Below are positions 1 to 9,104 of a stretch of 64,000 nucleotides of DNA, one piece after another (within the stretch, counting starts at the first letter, position 1; each line of letters opens with the position of its first letter). Source of the DNA: Ectobius pallidus. Its lineage: Eukaryota; Arthropoda; Insecta; Blattodea; Ectobiidae. Below the pieces are notes generated by a model that was not told the origin of the DNA, ran no database searches, and worked only from the letters and a program-made list of their open reading frames with translations. The DNA is taken from positions 992,001 to 1,056,000 of the forward strand of contig CAXKWD010000015.1 in NCBI GenBank assembly GCA_964059195.1, written 5' to 3'. The position numbers and the translations under genes are program-made.

Positions 1-597
1 TTTGAAAAATGCATTGAAAGGTAAAGGTTTTTTGTCCGAAATTGACATTGCTACGCAACAGTATGTTTTTTTAAAAGCTTTTAATAGGTAGCAATATTAT
101 GTTTAAGAATGACATTGCTAAGCAACAGATCTTTTTGATGACCTTGCTAGGCAACAGTTTCCGGTTTAGACTGGCATGGCTAGGCAAAACTTTCGTGATA
201 GAAAAATTACATTGTTAGGCAGACAAATAGTATTTAAAAATTACATTGCTAGGAAAACGTTTCGTCTTCGAATAATGCACTGAAATGTAAACGTTTTGTG
301 TCTGAAATTGACATAGCTACGCAACAGTATATATTTTAAAAGTTTATAATAGGTAGCAATATTGTGTTTATAAATGACATTGCTAAGAAAAGTTATTTTT
401 TATGACATTGCTAGGCAACAGTTTCCGGTTTAAAATGGCATTGCTAGGCAACACTTTCGTGTTTTAAAACTCATTGCTAGGCAACAGTATTCTTTCTGTT
501 CAAGCAAAATTTACAACCCATGTTTTGCCAAAAGCATTTCACCGATATTTTCATTGTATGTATTGATCATTGAGGGATTAAAAACTATTCCTTATAG
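1..597 (+). repeat. Left-truncated satellite unit
   Basis: The window opens inside block A of a unit, at the segment beginning TTTGAAAAATGCATTG. It continues through the end of block A, block B, the truncated block C and the spacer, ending just before the unit start at 598. About 228 bp of this unit lie outside the window. Relative to other units it carries the variants AAACGTTTCG and AATGCACTGAAATG (about 254-290), also seen near 9.35, 17.05 and 22.0 kb, and a private CCAAAAGC change near 530 in the spacer. Confidence 0.93.
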
Positions 598-715
598 ATG
601 ACATTGCTAGGCAACAGTTTCGTATTTGGAGATGGCATTGCTAAGCTACAGTTTCTTGTTCAAGATGTCAATGCTAAGCAACAGTCAGGTGTTTTAAAAA
701 CATCATTGCTAAGCA
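598..715 (+). repeat. Leader monomers of representative unit
   Basis: Consecutive monomers start near 598, 632, 665 and 702, giving spacings of about 33-37 bp. They carry the core as GCTAGGCAACAG, GCTAAGCTACAG, GCTAAGCAACAG and GCTAAGCAACAG. The segment carries class-diagnostic sites. AAGATGTC versus AAAATGTC, and ACATCATTG versus ACTTCATTG, separate unit families across the array. Confidence 0.8.
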
Positions 716-980
716 ACAGTTTCCGGTTTAGACTGGCATCGCTAGGCAACACTTTTGTGATAGAAAAATCTAATTGTTAGGCAGCCAAATTGTCTTTAAA
801 AGTTACATTGCTAGGAAAAGTTACGACTTTGAAAAATGCATTGAAAGGTAAAGGTTTTGTGTCAGAAATTGACATATCTCCGCAACAGTATCTTTTTTTA
901 AAAGCTTTTAATAGGTAGCAATATTATGATTAAAAATGATATTGCTAAGCAACAGATCTTTTTGATGACATTGCTAGGCA
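716..980 (+). repeat. Block A, 265-bp eight-monomer subrepeat
   Basis: The block begins ACAGTTTCCGGTTTAGACT and is followed at 981 by a second copy with the same order of variant monomers. The recognisable pairs are GGCAT(C/G)GCTAGG, TTGTTAGGCAGCC, TTACATTGCTAGGAAAA, AATGCATTGAAA, TTGACAT...GCAACAG, ATAGGTAGCAATATT and ATTGCTAAGCAA. Shared order of distinct monomers shows that A and B arose by duplicating an eight-monomer segment, not by independent monomer amplification. Confidence 0.85.
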
Positions 981-1244
981 ACAGTTTCCGGTTTAGACTG
1001 GCATGGCTAGGCAAAACTTTCGTAATATAAAAATTACATTGTTAGGCAGCCAAATAGTATTTAAAAATTACATTGCTAGGAAAAAGTTTCGTCTTTGAAT
1101 AATGCATTGAAATGTAAAAGTTTGGTGTCTGAAATTGACATTGCTACGCAACAGGATATATTTTAAAAGTTTATAATAGGTAGCAATATTGTGTTTATAA
1201 ATGACATTGCTAAGAAAAGTTATTTTTTATGACATTGCTAGGCA
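981..1244 (+). repeat. Block B, 264-bp eight-monomer subrepeat
   Basis: This is the second copy of the eight-monomer block. It differs from block A by scattered substitutions and small indels, for example GCATGGCTAGGCAAAAC where A has GCATCGCTAGGCAACAC. It is followed at 1245 by another ACAGTTTCCGGTTTA start, which is the beginning of the truncated block C. The A-B divergence is far larger than the divergence between units, so this duplication predates the 826-bp unit amplification. Confidence 0.85.
1140..1187 (+). repeat. Hairpin-capable inverted partial monomer (block B example)
   Basis: Arms ATTGCTAC (1140-1147) and GTAGCAAT (1180-1187) flank a 32-base A/T-rich loop. This is the block B counterpart of the block A hairpin. 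The central palindrome is replaced by TTTTAAAAGTTTATAATAG. A CATAGCTACGC variant of the left arm in another unit class shortens the pairing. Confidence 0.65.
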
Positions 1245-1320
1245 ACAGTTTCCGGTTTAAAATGGCATTGCTAGGCAACACTTTCGTGTTAAAACTCATT
1301 GCTAGGCAACAGTATTCTTT
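1245..1320 (+). repeat. Truncated block C of representative unit
   Basis: The segment resumes the block series at ACAGTTTCCGGTTTAAAA and carries two further core motifs, ending at GCAACAGTATTCTTT. It then passes directly into the non-monomeric spacer. Two haplotypes of block C and its approach exist in the array. One has GTGTTAAAACTC and TTTCCGG. The other has GTGTTTTAAAACTC and usually TTCCCGG. They mark alternating unit types. Confidence 0.75.
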
Positions 1321-1422
1321 CTATTCAAGCAAAATTTACAACCCATGTTTTGCCATTAGCATTTCACCGATATTTTCATTGTATGTATTGATCATGGAGG
1401 GATTAAAAACTATTCCTTATAG
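1321..1422 (+). repeat. Conserved ~102-bp spacer of the unit
   Basis: The stretch lacks the GCTAGGCAAC core and has no visible 33-bp internal period. It is present once in every unit at the same place, next to block C, and is as conserved as the monomers. It contains TTTACAACCCATGTTTTGCC, TTTCACCGATATTTTCA and a TGATCA palindrome, and ends ACTATTCCTTATAG. Diagnostic variants are CTATTCAAG or CTGTTCAAG, TCATTGTATG or TCAGTGTATG, and GATCATTGAGGG, GATCATGGAGGG or GATCATGGAGGC. It could be a relic of the sequence that flanked the founding minisatellite, a very diverged monomer tract, or a protein-binding segment. Confidence 0.75.
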
Positions 1423-1698
1423 ATGACATTGCTAGGCAACAGTTTCGTATTTGGAGATGGCATTGCTAAGCTACAGTTTCTTGTTCAAAATGTCAATGCT
1501 AAGCAACAGTCAGGCTTTTTAAAAACTTCATTGCTAAGCAACAGTTTCCGGTTTAGACTGGCATCGCTAGGCAACACTTTTGTGATAGAAAAAATTTAAT
1601 TGTTGGCAGCCAAATTGTCTTTAAAAGTTACATTGCTAGGAAAAGTTACGACTCTGAAAAATGCATTGAAAGGTAAAGGTTTTTTGTCCGAAATTGAC

Positions 1699-1747
1699 AT
1701 TGCTACGCAACAGTATCTTTTTTTAAAAGCTTTTAATAGGTAGCAAT
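1699..1747 (+). repeat. Hairpin-capable inverted partial monomer (block A example)
   Basis: ATTGCTAC at 1699-1706 is the exact reverse complement of GTAGCAAT at 1740-1747, with a 33-base loop containing the self-complementary AAAAGCTTTT. The right arm looks like a short piece of the monomer in reverse orientation. The arrangement recurs in block A of most units. In one unit class the left arm is changed to ATATCTCC (for example near 873 and 5830), which abolishes pairing. Confidence 0.7.
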
Positions 1748-3299
1748 ATTATGTTTAAGAATGACATTGCTAAGCAACAGATCTTTTTGATGACTTTGCT
1801 AGGCAACAGTTTCCGGTTTAGACTGGCATGGCTAGGCAAAACTTTCGTGATAGAAAAATTACATTGTTAGGCAGCCAAATTGTATTTAAAAATTACATTG
1901 CTAGGAAAAAGTTTCACTTTGAAAAATGCATTGAAATGTAAAAGTTTTGTGTCTGAAATTGACATTGCTACGCAACAGTATATTTTTTTAAAAGTTTATA
2001 ATAGGTAGCAATATTGTGTTTAAAAATGACATTGCTAAGCAACAGTTCTTTTTGACGACATTGCTAGGCAACAGTTCCCTGTTTAAAATGGCATTGCTAG
2101 GCAACACTTTCGTGTTTTAAAACTCATTGCTAGGCAACAGTATTCTTTCTGTTCAAGCAAAATTTACAACCCATGTTTTGCCATTAGCATTTCACCGATA
2201 TTTTCAGTGTATGTATTGATCATTGAGGGATTAAAAACTATTCCTTATAGATGACATTGCTAGGCAACAGTTTCGTATTTGGAGATGGTATTGCTAAGCT
2301 ACAGTTTCTTGTTCAAGATGTCAATGCTAAGCAACAGTCAGGTGTTTTAAAAACATCATTGCTAAGCAACAGTTTCCGGTTTAGACTGGCATCGCTAGGC
2401 AACACTTTTGTGATAGAAAAATCTAATTGTTAGACAGCCAAATTGTCTTTAAAAGTTACATTGCTAGGAAAAGTTACGACTTTGAAAAATGCATTGAAAG
2501 GTAAAGGATTTTTGGCAGAAATTGACATTGCTACGCAACAGTATCTGTTTTTAAAAGCTTTTAATAGGTAGCAATATTATGTTTAAAAATGACATTGCTA
2601 AGCAACAGATCTTTTTGATGACATTGCTAGGCAACAGTTTCCGGTTTAGACTGGCATGGCTAGGCAAAACTTTCGTGATAGAAAAATTACATTGTTAGGC
2701 AGCCAAATTGTATTTAAAAATTACATTGCTAGGAAAAAGTTTCACTTTGAAAAATGCATTGAAATGTAAAAGTTTTGTGTCTGAAATTGACATTGCTACG
2801 CAACAGTATATTTTTTTAAAAGTTTATAATATGTAGCAATATTGTGTTTATAAATGACATTGCTAAGAAAAGTTATTTTTTATGACATTGCTAGGCAACA
2901 GTTTCCGGTTTAAAATGGCATTGCTAGGCAACACTTTCGTGTTAAAACTCATTGCTAGGCAACAGTATTCTTTCTATTCAAGCAAAATTTACAACCCATG
3001 TTTTGCCATTAGCATTTCACCGATATTTTCATTGTATGTATTGATCATTGAGGGATTAAAAACTATTCCTTATAGATGACATTCCTAGGCAACAGTTTCG
3101 TATTTGGAGATGGCATTGCTAAGCTACAGTTTCTTGTTCAAAATGTCAATGCTAAGCAACAGTCAGGTGTTTTAAAAACTTCATTGCTAAGCAACAGTTT
3201 CCGGTTTAGACTGGCATCGCTAGGCAACACTTTTGTGATAGAAAAATTTAATTGTTGGCAGCCAAATTGTCTTTAAAAGTTACATTGCTAGGAAAAGTT

Positions 3300-5800
3300 A
3301 CGACTTTGAAAAATGCATTGAAAGGTAAAGGTTTTTTGTCCGAAATTGACATTGCTACGCAACAGTATCTTTTTTTAAAAGCTTTTAATAGGTAGCAATA
3401 TTATGTTTAAGAATGACATTGCTAAGCAACAGATCTTTTTGATGTCCTTGCTAGGCAACAGTTTCCGGTTTAGACTGGCATGGCTAGGCAAAACTTTCGT
3501 GATAGAAAAATTACATTGTTAGGCAGCCAAATTGTATTTAAAAATTACATTGCTAGGAAAAAGTTTCTCTTTGAAAAATGCATTGAAATGTAAAAGTTTT
3601 GTGTCTGAAATTGACATTGCTACGCAACAGTATATTTTTTTAAAAGTTTATAATAGGTAGCAATATTGTGTTTAAAAATGACATTGCTAAGCAACAGTTC
3701 TTTTTGACGACATTGCTAGGCAACAGTTCCCGGTTTAAAATGGCATTGCTAGGCAACACTTTCGTGTTTTAAAACTCATTGCTAGGCAACAGTATTCTTT
3801 CTGTTCAAGCAAAATTTACAACCCATGTTTTGCCATTAGCATTTCACCGATATTTTCAGTGTATGTATTGATCATTGAGGGATTAAAAACTATTCCTTAT
3901 AGATGACATTGCTAGGCAACAGTTTCGTATTTGGAGATGGCATTGCTAAGCTACAGTTTCTTGTTCAAGATGTCAATGCTAAGCAACAGTCAGGTGTTTT
4001 AAAAACATCATTGCTAAGCAACAGTTTCCGGTTTAGACTGGCATCGCTAGGCAACACTTTTGTGATAGAAAAATCTAATTGTTAGGAAGCCAAATTGTCT
4101 TTAAAAGTTACATTGCTAGGAAAAGTTACGACTTTGAAAATTGCATTGAAATGTAAAGGATTTTTGGCAGAAATTGACATTGCTACGCAACAGTATCTTT
4201 TTTTAAAAGCTTTTAATAGGTAGCAATATTATGTTTAAAAATGACATTGCTAAGCAACAGATCTTTTTGATGACATTGCTAGGCAACAGTTTCCGGTTTA
4301 GACTGGCATGGCTAGGCAAAACTTTCGTGATAGAAAAATTACATTGTTAGGCAGCCAAATAGTATTTAAAAATTACATTGCTAGGAAAAATTTTCACTTT
4401 GAAAAATGCATTGAAATGTAAAAGTTTTGTGTCTGAAATTGACATTGCTACGCAACAGTATATTTTTTAAACGTTTATAATATGTAGCAATATTGTGTTT
4501 AAAAATGACATTGCTAAGCAACAGTTCTTTTTGACGACATTGCTAGGCAACAGTTTCCGGTTTAAAATGGCATTGCTAGGCAACACTTTCGTGTTTTAAA
4601 ACTCATTGCTAGGCAACAGTATTCTTTCTATTCAAGCAAAATTTACAACCCATGTTTTGCCATTAGCATTTCACCGATATTTTCATTGTATGTATTGATC
4701 ATTGAGGGATTAAAAACTATTCCTTATAGATGACATTGCTAGGCAACAGTTTCGTATTTGGAGATGGCATTGCTAAGCTACAGTTTCTTGTTCAAGATGT
4801 CAATGCTAAGCAACAGTCAGGTGTTTTAAAAACTTCATTGCTAAGCAACAGTTTCCGGTTTAGACTGGCATCGCTAGGCAACACTTTTGTGATAGAAAAA
4901 TCTAATTGTTAGGCAGCCAAATTGTCTTTAAAAGTTACATTGCTAGGAAAAGTTACGACTTTGAAAAATGCATTGAAATGTAAAGGATTTTTGGCAGAAA
5001 TTGACATTGCTACGCAACAGTATCTTTTTTTAAAAGCTTTTAATAGGTAGCAATATTATGATTAAAAATGATATTGCTAAGCAACAGATCTTTTTGATGA
5101 CATTGCTAGGCAACAGTTTCCGGTTTAGACTGGCATGGCTAGGCAAAACTTTCGTGATAGAAAAATTACATTGTTAGGCAGCCAAATAGTATTTAAAAAT
5201 TACATTGCTAGGAAAAAGTTTCGTCTTTGAATAATGCATTGAAATGTAAAAGTTTGGTGTCTGAAATTGACATAGCTACGCAACAGTATATATTTTAAAA
5301 GTTTATAATAGGTAGCAATATTGTGTTTATAAATGACATTGCTAAGAAAAGTTATTTTTTATGACATTGCTAGGCAACAGTTTCCGGTTTAAAATGGCAT
5401 TGCTAGGCAACACTTTCGTGTTAAAACTCATTGCTAGGCAACAGTATTCTTTCTATTCAAGCAAAATTTACAACCCATGTTTTGCCATTAGCATTTCACC
5501 GATATTTTCATTGTATGTATTGATCATTGAGGGATTAAAAACTATTCCTTATAGATGACATTCCTAGGCAACAGTTTCGTATTTGGAGATGGCATTGCTA
5601 AGCTACAGTTCCTTGTTCAAAATGTCAATGCTAAGCAACAGTCAGGTGTTTTAAAAACTTCATTGCTAAGCAACAGTTTCCGGTTTAGACTGGCATCGCT
5701 AGGCAACACTTTTGTGATAGAAAAATTTAATTGTTGGCAGCCAAATTGTCTTTAAAAGTTACATTGCTAGGAAAAGTTACGACTTTGAAAAATGCATTGA
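3300..5800 (+). repeat. Three-unit segment, first copy of a 3304-bp-offset pair
   Basis: Unit starts 3903, 4730 and 5555 map to 7207, 8034 and 8859 at an offset of exactly 3304 bp. Rare markers are shared: GATGTCCTTGC (about 3442 and 6746), AAAAATTTTCAC (about 4386 and 7690) and TTAAACGTTTATAATATG (about 4467 and 7771). A few differences are visible, such as GTTTCTCTTTG versus GTTTCACTTTG. The match ends near 5800, where this copy has TTTTGTGTCAG and the other TTTTTTGTCCG. Confidence 0.78.
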
Positions 5801-7200
5801 AAGGTAAAGGTTTTGTGTCAGAAATTGACATATCTCCGCAACAGTATCTTTTTTTAAAAGCTTTTAATAGGTAGCAATATTATGATTAAAAATGATATTG
5901 CTAAGCAACAGATCTTTTTGATGACATTGCTAGGCAACAGTTTCCGGTTTAGACTGGCATGGCTAGGCAAAACTTTCGTGATATAAAAATTACATTGTTA
6001 GGCAGCCAAATAGTATTTAAAAATTACATTGCTAGGAAAAAGTTTCGTCTTTGAATAATGCATTGAAATGTAAAAGTTAAGTGTCTGAAATTGACATTGC
6101 TACGCAACAGGATATATTTTAAAAGTTTATAATAGGTAGCAATATTGTGTTTATAAATGACATTGCTAAGAAAAGTTATTTTTTATGACATTGCTAGGCA
6201 ACAGTTTCCGGTTTAAAATGGCATTGCTAGGCAACACTTTCGTGTTAAAACTCATTGCTAGGCAACAGTATTCTTTCTATTCAAGCAAAATTTACAACCC
6301 TTGTTTTGCCATTAGCATTTCACCGATATTTTCATTGTATGTATTGATCATGGAGGGATTAAAAACTATTCCTTATAGATGACATTGCTAGGCAACAGTA
6401 TCGTATTTGGAGATGGCATTGCTAAGCTACAGTTTCTTGTTCAAAATGTCAATGCTAAGCAACAGTCAGGTGTTTTAAAAACTTCATTGCTAAGCAACGG
6501 TTTCCGGTTTAGACTGGCATCGCTAGGCAACACTTTTGTGATAGAAAAAATTTAATTGTTGGCAGCCAAATTGTCTTTAAAAGTTACATTGCTAGGAAAA
6601 CTTACGACTTTGAAAAATGCATTGAAAGGTAAAGGTTTTTTGTCCGAAATTGACATTGCTACGCAACAGTATCTTTTTTTAAAAGCTTTTAATAGGTAGC
6701 AATATTATGTTTAAGAATGACATTGCTAAGCAACAGATCTTTTTGATGTCCTTGCTAGGCAACAGTTTCCGGTTTAGACTGGCATGGCTAGGCAAAACTT
6801 TCGTGATAGAAAAATTACATTGTTAGGCAGCCAAATTGTATTTAAAAATTACATTGCTAGGAAAAAGTTTCACTTTGAAAAATGCATTGAAATGTAAAAG
6901 TTTTGTGTCTGAAATTGACATTGCTACGCAACAGTATATTTTTTTAAAAGTTTATAATAGGTAGCAATATTGTGTTTAAAAATGACATTGCTAAGCAACA
7001 GTTCTTTTTGACGACATTGCTAGGCAACAGTTCCCGGTTTAAAATGGCATTGCTAGGCAACACTTTCGTGTTTTAAAACTCATTGCTAGGCAACAGTATT
7101 CTTTCTGTTCAAGCAAAATTTACAACCCATGTTTTGCCATTAGCATTTCACCGATATTTTCAGTGTATGTATTGATCATTGAGGGATTAAAAACTATTCC
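5800..7200 (+). repeat. Segment repeated at about 9.93-11.33 kb
   Basis: Unit start 6379 maps to 10510 and 7207 to 11338, an offset of 4131 bp. The shared rare markers are AAGTTAAGTGTCTG (about 6074 and 10205), CAACAGTATCGTATTTGG at the unit start and CAACGGTTTCCGG (about 6496 and 10627). These separate the pair from the otherwise similar units at 1423 and 18212. Confidence 0.75.
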
Positions 7201-9104
7201 TTATAGATGACATTGCTAGGCAACAGTTTCGTATTTGGAGATGGCATTGCTAAGCTACAGTTTCTTGTTCAAGATGTCAATGCTAAGCAACAGTCAGGTG
7301 TTTTAAAAACATCATTGCTAAGCAACAGTTTCCGGTTTAGACTGGCATCGCTAGGCAACACTTTTGTGATAGAAAAATCTAATTGTTAGGCAGCCAAATT
7401 GTCTTTAAAAGTTACATTGCTAGGAAAAGTTACGACTTTGAAAAATGCATTGAAATGTAAAGGATTTTTGGCAGAAATTGACATTGCTACGCAACAGTAT
7501 CTTTTTTTAAAAGCTTTTAATAGGTAGCAATATTATGTTTAAAAATGACATTGCTAAGCAACAGATCTTTTTGATGACATTGCTAGGCAACAGTTTCCGG
7601 TTTAGACTGGCATGGCTAGGCAAAACTTTCGTGATAGAAAAATTACATTGTTAGGCAGCCAAATAGTATTTAAAAATTACATTGCTAGGAAAAATTTTCA
7701 CTTTGAAAAATGCATTGAAATGTAAAAGTTTTGTGTCTGAAATTGACATTGCTACGCAACAGTATATTTTTTAAACGTTTATAATATGTAGCAATATTGT
7801 GTTTAAAAATGACATTGCTAAGCAACAGTTCTTTTTGACGACATTGCTAGGCAACAGTTTCCGGTTTAAAATGGCATTGCTAGGCAACACTTTCGTGTTT
7901 TAAAACTCATTGCTAGGCAACAGTATTCTTTCTATTCAAGCAAAATTTACAACCCATGTTTTGCCATTAGCATTTCACCGATATTTTCATTGTATGTATT
8001 GATCATTGAGGGATTAAAAACTATTCCTTATAGATGACATTGCTAGGCAACAGTTTCGTATTTGGAGATGGCATTGCTAAGCTACAGTTTCTTGTTCAAG
8101 ATGTCAATGCTAAGCAACAGTCAGGTGTTTTAAAAACTTCATTGCTAAGCAACAGTTTCCGGTTTAGACTGGCATCGCTAGGCAACACTTTTGTGATAGA
8201 AAAATCTAATTGTTAGGCAGCCAAATTGTATTTAAAAGTTACATTGCTAGGAAAAGTTACGACTTTGAAAAATGCATTGAAATGTAAAGGATTTTTGGCA
8301 GAAATTGACATTGCTACGCAACAGTATCTTTTTTTAAAAGCTTTTAATAGGTAGCAATATTATGATTAAAAATGATATTGCTAAGCAACAGATCTTTTTG
8401 ATGACATTGCTAGGCAACAGTTTCCGGTTTAGACTGGCATGGCTAGGCAAAACTTTCGTGATAGAAAAATTACATTGTTAGGCAGCCAAATAGTATTTAA
8501 AAATTACATTGCTAGGAAAAAGTTTCGTCTTTGAATAATGCATTGAAATGTAAAAGTTTGGTGTCTGAAATTGACATAGCTACGCAACAGTATATATTTT
8601 AAAAGTTTATAATAGGTAGCAATATTGTGTTTATAAATGACATTGCTAAGAAAAGTTATTTTTTATGACATTGCTAGGCAACAGTTTCCGGTTTAAAATG
8701 GCATTGCTAGGCAACACTTTCGTGTTAAAACTCATTGCTAGGCAACAGTATTCTTTCTATTCAAGCAAAATTTACAACCCATGTTTTGCCATTAGCATTT
8801 CACCGATATTTTCATTGTATGTATTGATCATTGAGGGATTAAAAACTATTCCTTATAGATGACATTCCTAGGCAACAGTTTCGTATTTGGAGATGGCATT
8901 GCTAAGCTACAGTTCCTTGTTCAAAATGTCAATGCTAAGCAACAGTCAGGTGTTTTAAAAACTTCATTGCTAAGCAACAGTTTCCGGTTTAGACTGGCAT
9001 CGCTAGGCAACACTTTTGTGATAGAAAAATTTAATTGTTGGCAGCCAAATTGTCTTTAAAAGTTACATTGCTAGGAAAAGTTACGACTTTGAAAAATGCA
9101 TTGA
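6604..9104 (+). repeat. Three-unit segment, second copy of the 3304-bp-offset pair
   Basis: This is the partner of about 3300-5800, with the same class order of units and the same rare variants. Just after it, at about 9088, the array switches to a segment matching positions 1 onward at an offset of 9087 bp. A copy-junction therefore lies close to 9.1 kb. Confidence 0.75.

Larger units (their letters stand above)
598..1422 (+). repeat. Representative 825-bp satellite unit
   Basis: This unit shows the internal plan used throughout. Four monomer starts form the leader (598-715). Block A (716-980) and block B (981-1244) are aligned copies, each about 265 bp and eight monomers long, beginning at ACAGTTTCCGGTTTA. 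A third copy starts at 1245 but is cut off after two to three monomers. The unit closes with a spacer of about 102 bp (1321-1422) that lacks the core motif. The core TTGCTAGGCAA or TTGCTAAGCAA occurs about ten times in the unit. Boundaries are a convention, since the array is circularly permutable. Confidence 0.93.
1..2450 (+). repeat. Three-unit segment repeated at 16790-19239
   Basis: Position 1 aligns with 16790 at a constant offset of 16,789 bp, and unit starts 598, 1423 and 2251 map to 17387, 18212 and 19040. Rare markers are shared, including AGGCTTTTTAAAAAC near 1512 and 18301 and GTTAGACAGCC near 2431 and 19219. Beyond about 2500 the copies part: this one has GGATTTTTGGCAG where the other has GGTTTTGTGTCAG. 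The left limit is outside the window. Confidence 0.8.

Noticed and set aside
598..780. 60-66 codon plus-strand open frames recurring in most units, such as 598-780, 1229-1426 and 3076-3276
   Set aside because: They are built from monomer translations, are kept open by the 33-bp period, are broken by single-base length changes in one unit class, and have no domain, signal or upstream context that differs from the rest of the repeat.
598..1422. tRNA-like or 5S-like gene with polymerase III boxes in the unit
   Set aside because: TGGCATTGCTAAGC is only superficially like an A box, and no B-box GGTTCGA-type motif or cloverleaf is seen.
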